NCBI GenBank assembly: GCA_948567375.1
Contig: OX419757.1
Coordinates: forward strand, 9,748,974-9,812,973
From: Lunularia cruciata
Taxonomy: Eukaryota > Streptophyta > Marchantiopsida > Lunulariales > Lunulariaceae
DNA length: 64,000 nt
Direction: 5' to 3'
Shown here piece by piece: positions 34,429 through 45,796 of the stretch; the stretch's first letter is position 1, and each line of letters opens with the position of its first letter. Position numbers and translations under genes: made by a program. The notes under the pieces were generated by a model, which had not been told where the DNA came from, ran no database searches, and was given only the letters and a program-made list of their open reading frames with translations.

Positions 34429-37400
34429 CCAAGGTGTGATTTGCATATTCAATTTGTCCATCAATTTGAGGATGGTAGGCCATGGACAAAGTAAACTTAG
34501 TGCCGTGTATCCAAAAGAGTGCTTGCCAAAATTTTCCCGTGAAGCAAGGATTACGATCGGAGATGAGTACACAAGACATCCCATGATGCTTGAAGATATT
34601 GTGGAAATAGATTAGTGCCAATGTTGGAGCATCCACGATATCAAAGGTGCCAATTGGATTTGCTTACTAAGCTTATACACAAACACCGCAATTATTCTGT
34701 GACCTTGCTTTGTCCTATGCAAAGTGGTGATGAGATCTAAGCTCAAGTGTTCCCACCAACCAAATGGAATGGAGAGTGGTTGAAGAAGTCCACTTGGTTT
34801 CTGGTTGCTAGCCTTGTTGCATTGGTAGCTCTCACAAGATCAAACAAACTCTTGAACATCTTGTGCCATGTTGGGCCACCACCATTGGCATTGGGTACCC
34901 AAGGTCTTGTCCACAACCATGTGATCATCAATTGGTAAGACATGGGCTTCTTGATCACAAGTTGGAGTTCACTCTTGGCTGGAACATAGATCCAGTTCTC
35001 ACAAAATAGAAGATTTTCCTTGAAAGAGAAGGTGTTGTATTTCTTGTAGCATGTTGTAACATGACCTTGTACCATCTGAAAGAAAGGATCTTGTTGTAGA
35101 GCTATCCTAAACTCAATTTGGGGTTTGCAGTTCACTTATATTATTGTAATTGTTATTGTGATGAGATGAAGAGACTTCAAATCAGGTCATTGTGATAGAA
35201 CATCATGGATGACATGGAATCGACCAAGTTTGCTCAAGTTTGATGTCAAAGAATTGTAGCTGTTCCTCCCATCAAGGATGTCAACTCTTCATGTGTTCTA
35301 AATATAATGTTTGCAACAAGGGTTTATGATTGGTTTTCATCATCACCTATTTCTCCTAGAGATAATGTCTCCAAATCTTGGTGGCATATACCATTGTTAG
35401 TTGTTCTTAATCTCTAGCAAAGTAATTTCTTTTTGCATTGTTTATTCTATGAGACAAAAAGGCAATGAGAAGTAATCTACATGGAAATTCTTGCTGCAAC
35501 ACAACTCCAATAGCAAAGTTAGAAGCATCAAAATCAACCACACAAGGTAGTTGAGGATCATATGGTTGAAGAATTGGTCTTGAAGACACCATATGTTTCA
35601 ACTTCTAGAATGCTTCTTTGTGCTTGGTGGAACTCAAAGCTTGAGTTCTTGCCCAAGAGATCAATCAATGGTGTTGCAACATGAGCATAGTAGTGGATGA
35701 ACCATCAATGAAAAACTTACCAATCCGTTAAATGCCCACACTTTTGTGGCATCCTTTGGAGTAGGCCAATCAATAATGGCTTTGATTTTCTCCTCTTCTA
35801 TCTTAATCCACTCAGATGAGATCTTGTGATCCAAGAAGGGAACTTCCTTTTGCCAAAAAGCACACTTGGACTTCTTGCAATAGAATTTTCATTGACGTAG
35901 TTGTCTCAGGACTTCTTGCACATGATTTATGTGTTCTACCTCCATCTTGCTATAAATTAAAATATCATCCAAGAACACCACCACGTACTAATCCAATAGT
36001 CAATCCAACACCCAATGCATCTGATCCATGAAGACCATTGGAGCATTAATGAGCCCAAAAAGTAGAAATCTCCACTCAAAGTGCCCAAACCTTGTGTAAA
36101 AGGTAGTCTTTTGCACATCCTCTCTATCAATGGGTATGTACCAATAGTCATTTCAAAGATCCAACTTGGAGAAACATCATTCTCCACTCAATTGATCTAG
36201 CAAGTCATCAATTTGGAGCAAAGGATATGCATTCATCATTGTTTGTTTGATGAGACCACGGTAATCAATATAGAACCATAGCCCTTCATCCTTCTTTGGA
36301 GCAGATAGTATCAATGCTCCTCAAGGAGATGTACTATGTCATATGAAATCTTTCTCCAACAACTCCGTCAATGTTGTTTGAAGCTCGTCTAACTCCTTTG
36401 GTGAAAGCCGATAGATGGGTCTACTCACTAGAGTACTTCCTAGCAACAACTCAACCTTGAAGGGCATACCACAATCAGAGGGTAATCCCTTTGGCAGATC
36501 ATCTGGAAATATATCTGAAACTCTTGAATTATTTTATCAACTATTGCTTGATGAGACTTTTGGCTCTCCTCAGATTTTCCATGCACAATTGGCTTGATCC
36601 ACACCGTAAATACAGATTTATCTTCCTCCAAAGCTTGCTCTATGGCTACTTTATTGACAAACTTCCCATCTTGGGACTTATCTTCCTTCAAACTTGTTCT
36701 ATGGTTGCTTTCTTGACAAACTTCTCATCTCGGGATCAACTATTCTTAGTTGTCTTACTCAAAGGTACAACTTAATCAAAAATTCTTACCTTTGTGTTGT
36801 ACTTGAATTTTTTATTGAGTCCAATCAAATTGAACCTTATGAGGTTCAAGCCAAGGCAAACCTAGAATGACATCATAGTGTAGAGGTGCAACTACAAACC
36901 TCATACACTTTAAATACTCCTTCCCAATCTTGAATGTAACAAGATGTGAGGTACAAAACGCCAAACCCTTTCTACCATCTACCATTATCAATCTACTTCT
37001 AATTATGGGCTTGATAGGAATACATAATTCCTTTGCTAATTGCATGGACATGCAATTTTATGAACTTCCAAAATCAACCAAAATTCTACAACCATGATCA
37101 TATATCATACCTTGTAGGTGAAGCAAACTTGCATAGGTTGAGCTTTCAATCCCATTAGAGCTAATCAAATTTCCAGAAGGTGGCTTGAAATCTCCTATTG
37201 GGATACCTCATTTCCCTTATCATTCAACTCCACAAACTCCATTTGAGCAATTTGTTGAAGTCACCCACTCTTTAGTGGACATTAAGCAATGCAATGTCCA
37301 ATTTGGCAATAATAAAGACAACCACCATTTTGTCACAATTTTTCTCTTTTGCAATGCCAAGTGATCTCCATTGAATGGCATCAATCTCCATTGGTTCCAA

Positions 37401-38364
37401 CTCCTCCACCCATGTGTAGTGTGTTTGTAGGTTTTGTGGAGGTTGAGGTCAAGACCAAGTTGTTGCAACCAAGGAATCAAAGCATTCGGCCAACTACATG
37501 GCTTCCTTTAAGTGTTTTGGCTCTCACATAGTCCCCTCTATTTTGGTTTGTGACTTCAAGCCCCTCACAAATTGATCCAGAGTTTCACCTTCCAATATAT
37601 TTGGGATTTTGTATGATGGTGTTTGGAATTGCATGATGTAGCTTCTTATAGAACCAATTTGCTTTAACCCTGCAAACATGTCTCATACAGCTCATGTTGT
37701 ATTTATAGCTTAGAATCAACTAATTATTGCACTCTTGAATTTTTCTCATGTAAAGATGGGTGCAAAAAATTATTGTTTAGCTTGCTCCCCTTGAAATCAC
37801 CACCATAGCTTTGCTACTCCATTCAATTGGCTGAAAGCCAAGAGAATCTATTTTTGTTCATCTTGATGATTGGTAGCTTCAAAATAAAATTCACAATCAA
37901 ACACAAATTCTCCATTGCACTCGAGAGATTCTTACCTCCAAATACCTTAGACTTCAAAAATTGGATTTGCTCTTCCCCTTCTCAAAATGGTGCTCTCTCT
38001 ACATGCTCTTCTCGTTGATGATCTCATTCTTTCGATCGAGTAAGGTGCTTGATTGAGTAAGTTGCATAGCAATGACAACCTTGAGCATTGCCGCCATGAC
38101 TACTACTCTATTACATTACCCCCAATTTATATAAATTAACACGTAGAGGCAACACATCCACCATTCTCCATAAGTTACAACAAGAAGTACAAAGGGTTCT
38201 TTGGACAAGGTGATTACATTCAAAAAATTTACCCAAAGTGTGAGGTGATGAATTGCATGAAATGATGCTTGGGTAGTACATGGACATGAAAATCTTGATG
38301 GTTTGGCAAAAATAGATTTGGTGGTCCATAAATTCAATCCATCCCATTCTTGCTCTAATACCAA
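34429..38364 (-). pseudogene. Element A gag-pol, upstream part
   Basis: The minus-strand pieces are integrase (ALIYFHNIFKHHGMSCVLISDRNPCF..YHPQIDGQIEYANHT, 34424-34636) and an integrase N-terminal region (34743-35135). RNase H (LPCVVDFDASNFAIGVVLQQ) is at 35407-35601, and RT remnants lie at 35700-36500. Protease (AKELCIPIKPII..VVAPLHYDVILGLPWL) is at 36812-37051 and gag-like sequence at 37100-38340. It is closely similar to element C in each domain, and all frames are interrupted. Confidence 0.85.
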
Positions 38365-38853
38365 TATAAAAGACCGAGATCAAAGAGAGAAATAGGAGAA
38401 TGGAAGATCACATTGGGACACTTGAGTGAAGGGAAAATCCAAATGCCTAGCATCAGCTTGGGTTTTGGTATTTATAAAGAGAATACAAGGCTCTTTAGAA
38501 GCTTCTCAAGAAGTTTCCTTAAGCTATTTTCTTGGAGTGCAAGCCAAGTTAAGGGGGAAGCTTTTTGAGAAGCTTCCTCTTAGAAATTGTCTACTTGGCA
38601 TGCAAGCTAAGCTAGTTGGAAGCTTTCTACATGCTTCCTTCTAGAAACTAACTATTTGAGGTGCAAGCTAAGCTAGTCAAGAAGCTTCCCAAGAAGCTTC
38701 TTCCTAGAAGTCACCACTTGGCATGCACGTTACCCAATACTTGGAAGATACCAAGTAGCTTCCTTGATACTTCTAGAATATTCTAGGCTAATTTGGCATA
38801 TTTGCTACTTTGTTAGCCTTGACTAACTTATTGATAAACTTTGCATTGTTACA
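38365..38853 (-). repeat. Element A 5' LTR
   Basis: It spans TATAAAAGACC (TG mutated to TA) to GTTACA. It is visibly diverged from its partner at 21432-21915. It contains at least five GAAnnTTC palindromes between 38486 and 38705. Confidence 0.9.
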
Positions 38854-39362
38854 TCTAGTGATAATCCTCTCTTGCCATAAAATGTAGTGAGCATAGGGAA
38901 AAGATAGTCTTATCAGTAGGACTAGCCATAGATAAAGGATGCAATGCTTGTGTTGCTCTACTAAACTCTATTGCCTGACCCAATGTCCTACACCATCTTA
39001 ATCGAGTGGACTCCATGGTATCTTGTGGCAAAACCTGTCTCCTAAAATGTGTAGCCCTAATAGATTCCTCCTATAGGGCCACCCAATCCCCCACTCAAAA
39101 TTGATAAAATCTAGCAACCACTTCTCTATGCCCCGCACATGCCTCTCTAGCATAACAAAGACACCATCAAGGGTGTAAATGGAATAGGAAGCATGCTAAC
39201 TCATCCAAGGGATCATGTGCCAAAAAATCAAGTGATAGGCAAAAACTCTGTCTAGCCTCATCATGTAGTGTACATGGTAGCCTATCGAATAGATGTGAAC
39301 ATGGAAAACTAGTCTCAAATAACATCAACATGCAACCCGTCTAAGAAGCTAACCACTCCTAC
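38854..39362 (-). mobile_element. Element L: decayed R2-like LINE, part 2 (5' side)
   Basis: On the minus strand this continues the LINE frame upstream of the split, aligning with about 41974-42480 of the intact copy. Blocks such as GTTATGCTAGAG and GGTTAGCTTCT are shared. Similarity stops at about 39362, so the zinc-finger codons and start are missing or unrecognisable. Confidence 0.85.
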
Positions 39363-41620
39363 GAACCAAAGCTCTACTTTGACTTGTCTTACATGGACAA
39401 GGGCTGGTGTGACTCACCAAACCTCTACTTTAACTTGGCTTATGTCACTTTCACCCGCCTTGTCAACCAGGCTATTGGACTCATCCCTTATAGATATAAC
39501 TCTAACACTTAAACCAAATACCAAATTTTCAAATCAATCTTTATTATGGGTAAATTAGAATGACGAGATGTTATATTGCTTTCACATACTTCAAGTTAAT
39601 ATTAGTATTTCTTATGTCAAATTTAAATTTTTCTAAAACATTTATGATTGTATTTAGTCTTAAACTAAGACAACAAGTTTTATAGAATTCTATTTAAATA
39701 AGTTATGAAAGCTTTGAGACGTGTACAAGTAGATATATGAAAATATATGAAGAAGAAAGGAGACTGTTGCATAGCAAACACAAAGGAAGACCCTATCAAG
39801 ATCAAGCATGGGAAGACGCCATCAAGTACATAAAGAAGAACTTTGAACTCTACGGAATGTTATCATATGCTATGAATAAGTAGTTCTTTTCAAACATTTT
39901 GTTCTAAATTTTACTTATGATTATACATTATTAATTTATATATATATATATATTTATTTATTTAATAATTAATTAAATTTAAGTATTTTAATCACTGTTT
40001 AGTTCATTAAAATTAACTATTGGATAATCAAAGTTTGGTATCTTCTAATGATAATAAAATCAATAATAACTATGAAGATCATATATTAAACAACTTTGAA
40101 TAATAATTTAATAATAACTAATTTGAAATACAGTATGTAATATGGTTGACTTAACTGAATCTGAATCAATATTAAAAAGAAAGGAAAATTTTAATAATAA
40201 ATTGTCATCCACAAGATATGGTCAAGAGATATTCAAAGAAATTTTCTAAATTTATCTCAGAAAAATTATTCACAATTATAACTATAAAGATGGAAGAAAA
40301 ATTATAACTATAGTTAAGGGGTTAAAATCTCTTTTGAGAATAATTTTAATATGGATAAATTTATTTTTAATTAACTGAAGAAATAAATTCCAGATATAGT
40401 ACTTAACTGTAAGAAATGAATACATATTTATAATCATCTTAAGAAAATGATTTTGGCATTAAGGATAAAATTATGATTTATAATGGTTCGGACATATAAT
40501 TGAATATAGTACACCCTTTTCTAGATATTTACCCAAATACAACAGGTTAGTGGTTCTATTGTCTTTAAAAAATTTGGTGTAAGTAAAGTAGCTTTATACA
40601 AATATAACTTTGTTTTCTGACTGTAGGTTAATTGTTCTGGTATCTTCAAAATGTGAGTCTAAATTAACCTTATGGTAACCTTTAAAGTTTATTGAGGTTA
40701 GTTAAGGTTTAGAGACTTTTAGGAGATGAGGTGACTCTAAGTAGCCTCAATGGGAATCTCAGAAACTTCATTATCGCCATTTAAGTTAGCTAATACTAAT
40801 TTTAGATTAAATTAAATTATTTTGAAAATAATATATATTAAAATTCTATTAAAAATTGATAAAATAATTAAAAAATAAAATTTTTAAATAAAAATAAAAT
40901 AAATTGTATTAAATTAAAAGTCATCCACTGTTTAAAATTTAAAATCATTTATAGTATCTGGTTGCAAACAAGTTGCACGATTGTACCCGGTTAGGTAACC
41001 AAGTACACAAGGGTGTAAGCAGTGGCTACTTTGATTGTCGCAGTCAAAACCGAACCCTATAATATGGCCAAACAACAGTTGAAAGTAAATGTTCTCTTTC
41101 GTACTAAAGTACTATAGTACTGGCTTCTGGTTCAAGAACTTCTGGGAGCATGGAGTATGTATGTCTGAAGCTTAATAATGTCTCCGATGCTTACGTAAGA
41201 GTCTGAGCAGAAAATAGCTTCTGAATAGCACATCTTCATTTCTTTGGCGGTCCGGCTGGAGGAGCTGCGGGAGGAGCTGCGGGGAGAGTGTGGAGACGAG
41301 AGAGGAGAGGGAGAGACGTGAGACGATTTTGATAAAATCTGAGTGCTCTCTAGCATGTAGCCTTCGAGTGAATAGACTATTCTCTTCGTTTTTCAATTCC
41401 GGTTCCATTGGCACCTAGATTGAAGACTATGGAGAATGGAGTAGAAAGTTATGAAGTTTTTTAGTTTTTTTAGGGTTGAGAGTGATTATTATACATTGAG
41501 AGTGATGGGTTGTGAATTTTCATTTCTAATCTCTGTGTTTTCATGATTAAGTTCCATGGGAATTTAATTTGAAAATTTTGGAGACGGAAATTGAAAGTTA
41601 TGAAAGTTTATAGATTTTAG
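39363..41620. other. AT-rich intergenic region and possible LINE 5' flank
   Basis: 39500-41000 is strongly AT-rich with no gene; an (AT)n run lies near 39940-39955. From about 41090 the composition changes to higher GC. 41100-41738 may contain the 5' UTR and promoter of the LINE that follows, but its left end could not be fixed because no second copy shares it. Confidence 0.5.
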
Positions 41621-41738
41621 GGTTGTGAGAGAGATTGTTTTCTTATGTGAGTTGGGATGTGAGGGGTTGTGGTTTTGCAGATATGGGGAGATATGGAGAG
41701 GAGTATCATGTGTTACTATCATTATTCTTGTGCTAGCC

Positions 41739-44700
41739 ATGGCTACACCTTCCCATGTGGGGTCGCCTAGAGCGGGTCGGGATACACCATGCCCGGTGTG
41801 TCACCGACGCTTTACCTCGCAAGGGGTAAAGACCCATGTGGGAAGGATGCACAAGGACTATGATTGGACCACTTGGGATGCCCACGTGAGACAAGCGACC
41901 ACATCGACAGCAGTGACACTCGGGATTACGCACGCTTCTTCTATACCTTCGTTGATCGTTCCAGGGATACCGATCGAGTCGTGGGAGTGGTTAGCTTCTC
42001 AGGCGGGTTGCATTTTGGGGTTATTTGAGACTAGTTTTCCATGTCCACGTCTATTCCATAGGCTACCCCGCACACTCCATGATGAGGCTAGACAGGCTTT
42101 TCGCCTACCACTGGATCGTTTGGCACGTGATCCCTTGGACGAGTTAGCGTGGTTCCTATTCCTCCTACTCCCTCGATGGTGTCTTCGTTATGCTAGAGGG
42201 GGACGTGCGGGGCATAGAGAGGTGGCGGCTAGATTTCGTCGATTCCGAGCGGGGGATTGGGCAGCCCTTCAGGAGGAGTCTGTTAGGGCTACACGATTTA
42301 GGAGACAGACATCGCCACAGGATACCATAGATTCCACTCGATTACGACGATGTAGGACATTGGGTCAGGCGGGAGAGTTTAGTAGAGCAGCACGAGTGCT
42401 ACACCCTCTGTCTATAGCGAGTCCTACTGATGAGACCATCTCTTCCCTACGCTCATTGCATCCTATAGCAGTAGAGGGACTACCACTAGAGGTCTTAGAT
42501 TATCAGCCTGAGCAGCCTTTATGTCTTGATAGGTCGCTATTTGCACAAGCATTGTGCACTGCCCCTCGCCTTTCCTCAGGAGGCTTGTCAGGGATGGTTT
42601 ATGAGCACCTTAGAGATTGCTTCCAGGCAGATGATCCTTCTAGTGGTTTTACCGAGTTGTTTCAGGTGGCTGCAGCAGTAGCAAGAGGAGATATTCCTAT
42701 GTCTGTTAGTCGGGTCTTAGGTGCTAGTCGACTTCTCGCAATCGAGAAGGACACGGGAGGCATTAGACCGATTGCTATTGGAGAGATCTTTTTACGTTTG
42801 GTCAGTCGTACCATTGTCCTTCAGCATCGTTCTCACTTTCGACAGCACCTTAGTCCACATCAGTTTGGAGTAGCTACACCTGGAGGATGTGAGGCTATAT
42901 CTCTAGGCATTAGAGCACTCCTAGATATCCATCCGGAGTGGGTCGTCCTACAGGTGGACGTTGAGAACGCTTTTAATAGCGTCTCACGTGCATCCATCTT
43001 TAGAGAGCTTAGGGAGGCTAGTGGATCCTTGGCGAGTCTCATTCCTTTTGTGCGGTCTTTTTATGGCTCTCCTGCTTCCCTTTACTACCAGCATGGTGGT
43101 TCACAGGAGGGAGTCACCGTCTTGGAGTCAGCTGTTGGTACACGTCAGGGAGATCCTTTGGGGGGGCCCTTATTTGCCATGGCTCACTTTAGAGCTCTCC
43201 TGTCTACTACTTTGGCCATGCCAGGTTGTGTATTTCCATCCTTGGCAGATGATACACACATCGTAGGCCCTGTAGATCAGATTAGGCAGGCCTTTGACTA
43301 CTTGACTACCGAGCTACATCTAGTAGGCTTGAGAGTCAAGGTGTCAAAGTGTAGGGCATGGTCCCCTTTAGGTATCCCTCCCCACCTTGAGCTTCCAGAG
43401 GGGTGTATCACATCCACAGAGGGACTTCGTGTTCTTGGAGTGCCAGTAGGATCGGAGGATTTTGTCACACGCTTCTTGGACGCTGCTCTTGCAGAGGATG
43501 TTCTCCATGTGGATGACCTTCCATTACTAGGAGATCCGCAGGTGGCATTTGGTATACTCTCTTCCAGTATTGCTCGTCGACCATCCTACCTCATCCGTAC
43601 AGTTCCCCCCTCATCGTCCTTCCTATCACGTCTGAGAGCATTTGATAGGAGGATTATGGGAGTCTTTGGTGATATTATTGGACCAGGGACTTTTGAGTGT
43701 GTGACAGGGGATTTGGCACGTAGACAGACGGCTCTACCGATCTCATGTGGTGGGGTTGGCTTGCTTTCTATGGAGGAGATGGCACCTATAGCGTTTTTGG
43801 GTAGTTGGGCTCTCTCGGCACCCCTACTTGCATCTCGTTTTGTGGTTGCTGATAGGCCGGTTTTGGAGACTTATGTGACAGAGGTGGAGGGAGGATCCTT
43901 TTCTCTCCAGGTGTTATTGCGGCAGACGAGAGATAGTCTATCTTCACGAGCACGAGAGGGTTTTCCACCATTTGCTTCACTATCGTCAGATTGGACTAGA
44001 GGTCTACAGTCTTCCTTGATGGAGCGACAGTGTGAGCATACGCTACATTCTCTCTTAGTTGACTCGTCCATTCCTCAGGCTACTAGAGCACGTCTACGCT
44101 CTTGCTCCGGCAAGGGTGCAGGCTCGTGGATCCTAGCTCGACCATGCATTAGGGCTTTCCGACTCGCACCGGCTACTTTCTCTACAGCGATGAGGTTTCG
44201 CCTAGGTTTGGTCCACCCATCTGCATCTTCACTACTCACTTGTGAGTGTGGTTCTACACTAGATGCAGCGGCGGTCCACATGACACGGTGTCCTTTTGGA
44301 GGACAGAGGATAGCTACCCATGATGCCATTAGAGACATAGTGTTTGCTATGGCACGAGAGAGTGGATACTTGGCTTGGAGGGAGCGTTCGTATGCGTTGC
44401 AGACGACACGTGTCAGGGCAGACTTATACTTGGTCCGAGATGATCAGGTGACGGTAGCGGATGTCGTGGTGACGGACCCTACGCGAGATACAGTTTCGGA
44501 GGGAGTGATTACCCATCCCCCTGGATGGGCGGCGAGTGCAGCAGCAGGTCGCAAGGTCTCCAAGTACAGGGGCATGCAGCGAGGTCACCTCTTTGTTCCT
44601 CTAGCCTTGGAGTTATATGGAGCGATGGACACGACATTTGACACATTTGTCAGGGAGTGCGCGAGGGCTTATCATGTTAGGCGGCAGGGGGTACCACTCT

Positions 44701-44906
44701 CACTCTCATACTTTGTAGCTTACTTTAGACAGCGTGTATCCATTGCTCTACAGAGGGCAGTGGCTGGTGCAATCCATAGGAGAGCAATCACATTAGGTGA
44801 TGTTTCTTCGGATGCTCCAGTTGTGTGTAGACCGTACGACTTGCATAGCTCGGATATCTTAGGTGCGGTAGGGCAGATTTCTCATACAGACTCTATTGGG
44901 GCTTAG
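41739..44906 (+). CDS. R2-like non-LTR retrotransposon ORF, intact
   Basis: This single uninterrupted ORF of 1055 codons starts at the first ATG, in good context (GCCATGGCT). The frame is open upstream but without ATG. An N-terminal C2H2 finger has C18, C21, H33 and H38 (CPVCHRRF..H..H). The central reverse transcriptase has VLQVDVENAFNSVSR, GTRQGDPLGGPL and catalytic LADD at 43242-43253 (usual F/YADD). A C-terminal knuckle, C-x-C-x9-H-x3-C, is at 44241-44293. It is followed by a restriction-like endonuclease segment RADLYLVRDDQVTVADVVVTD (here cut: RADLYL..ADVVVTD, 44415-44475). In known R2/NeSL/CRE-type elements such proteins nick DNA and prime reverse transcription there. The Pro of the usual PD motif is Ala here. 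Transposition competence is plausible, not shown. Confidence 0.9.
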   Translation: MATPSHVGSPRAGRDTPCPVCHRRFTSQGVKTHVGRMHKDYDWTTWDAHVRQATTSTAVTLGITHASSIPSLIVPGIPIESWEWLASQAGCILGLFETSFPCPRLFHRLPRTLHDEARQAFRLPLDRLARDPLDELAWFLFLLLPRWCLRYARGGRAGHREVAARFRRFRAGDWAALQEESVRATRFRRQTSPQDTIDSTRLRRCRTLGQAGEFSRAARVLHPLSIASPTDETISSLRSLHPIAVEGLPLEVLDYQPEQPLCLDRSLFAQALCTAPRLSSGGLSGMVYEHLRDCFQADDPSSGFTELFQVAAAVARGDIPMSVSRVLGASRLLAIEKDTGGIRPIAIGEIFLRLVSRTIVLQHRSHFRQHLSPHQFGVATPGGCEAISLGIRALLDIHPEWVVLQVDVENAFNSVSRASIFRELREASGSLASLIPFVRSFYGSPASLYYQHGGSQEGVTVLESAVGTRQGDPLGGPLFAMAHFRALLSTTLAMPGCVFPSLADDTHIVGPVDQIRQAFDYLTTELHLVGLRVKVSKCRAWSPLGIPPHLELPEGCITSTEGLRVLGVPVGSEDFVTRFLDAALAEDVLHVDDLPLLGDPQVAFGILSSSIARRPSYLIRTVPPSSSFLSRLRAFDRRIMGVFGDIIGPGTFECVTGDLARRQTALPISCGGVGLLSMEEMAPIAFLGSWALSAPLLASRFVVADRPVLETYVTEVEGGSFSLQVLLRQTRDSLSSRAREGFPPFASLSSDWTRGLQSSLMERQCEHTLHSLLVDSSIPQATRARLRSCSGKGAGSWILARPCIRAFRLAPATFSTAMRFRLGLVHPSASSLLTCECGSTLDAAAVHMTRCPFGGQRIATHDAIRDIVFAMARESGYLAWRERSYALQTTRVRADLYLVRDDQVTVADVVVTDPTRDTVSEGVITHPPGWAASAAAGRKVSKYRGMQRGHLFVPLALELYGAMDTTFDTFVRECARAYHVRRQGVPLSLSYFVAYFRQRVSIALQRAVAGAIHRRAITLGDVSSDAPVVCRPYDLHSSDILGAVGQISHTDSIGA

Positions 44907-44992
44907 CCCCATGTTATGTTTTTTGTCTCTCCCTTGTACGGCTTGATGGGGTCTTCCCATCCTTCTTTTTTCCTACGCGGTCGCCTTTTTTC
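44907..44992 (+). mobile_element. 3' UTR of the intact LINE
   Basis: After the TAG stop comes about 85 bp ending CTACGCGGTCGCC plus a T-run. A GATGGGG..CCCATC inverted repeat (44945-44961) could fold into a hairpin. The same block is found at 952-1012, 2981-3016 (partial) and 45733-45796. The shared 3' limit fixes the element end at about 44987-44992. Confidence 0.85.
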
Positions 44993-45732
44993 CATCTTTC
45001 GTTTCGTTATATGTGCAAGAGTTTGACAATGTCATCAATAGATTAGATATTTATTCAACTGTTTTTATATTTATTTAACATTTCTTTATAATTCCAACGT
45101 CCCTTAATTACATACAACTCATAGAAATATTCTTTTATGGTTCATTTATGCTACTTTACCGATCTAACATATCCCATGATACATATTTTCCTATACATGT
45201 GTCTATAAGGAACAGATATAGATTCATCCACAAAATTGAATAATGAAAAATGAAAGGAAGAATTATTTTGACTTTTAAATTAGCTAATTTGTCCTCTTCT
45301 ACTCATAATGTAATTTGAATCTACTTTATTCATCTAACGTGAATATTGAAAACCAAATTAAGTTTAGAAGATGATTTGACTCTCTTATCATTCTGTTATT
45401 AACATATTTTTACTATATATATAGTAAATGTATTTCCAATTGTCTAAGAGATTATCCAAAATAACGATAAAAAACATGTTTAAGGTGCTTACGTGTATGA
45501 CCTTTGGAAAAATGAGTTCACATGCTATACTACTGGGCCTAAAATGGGTTACTTGAATCCTCTTTATAATAACTGAATCATCCTTCACCAAAAAGCAGCA
45601 TGTTCATGTGTTGACGTCGTCTTTTTTTTTTTTTCAATTTGCAAATGTAGAGTTTCTTGAGAAGTATATTGAATGCAAATTTAAAACCTATTATACATTA
45701 AATTTAAACAATAAAGAAGATTAAAAACCTCT
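44993..45732. other. AT-rich interval
   Basis: No gene is recognised. An (AT)n tract is present near 45413-45424 and a T-run near 45622-45634. Confidence 0.55.
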
Positions 45733-45796
45733 TCCTTGTACGCTTGATGGGGTCTTCCCATCCTTCGTTGTTTTCTACGCGGTCGCCCTTTTCCAC
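45733..45796 (+). mobile_element. Solitary 3' end of the R2-like LINE
   Basis: This is a near-identical copy of the LINE 3' UTR (CCTTGTACG.CTTGATGGGGT..CTACGCGGTCGCC) with no ORF sequence before it. It is a 60-bp insertion 740 bp downstream of the intact copy. It could be an extreme 5' truncation. Confidence 0.8.

Larger units (their letters stand above)
21432..38853 (-). mobile_element. Chromovirus A (Ty3/gypsy), whole element with nested insertions
   Basis: This minus-strand LTR element has 5-bp TCTAG duplications, two related LTRs (21432-21915 and 38365-38853), and a primer-binding site TTGGTATTAGAGC next to the right-hand LTR. Domains run right to left: gag (about 37100-38340), retropepsin (36812-37090), RT (35700-36500), RNase H (35200-35620), integrase (34429-35150 and 22300-22699) and chromodomain (about 21950-22150). 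The integrase is cut by element B at 22700-34428. All frames are broken. Confidence 0.9.

Noticed and set aside
41625-41738. Extended N-terminus of the LINE ORF from 41625
   Set aside because: The frame is open but begins with GTG and has no ATG before 41739, whose context (GCCATGGCT) is good. I took 41739 as the start.
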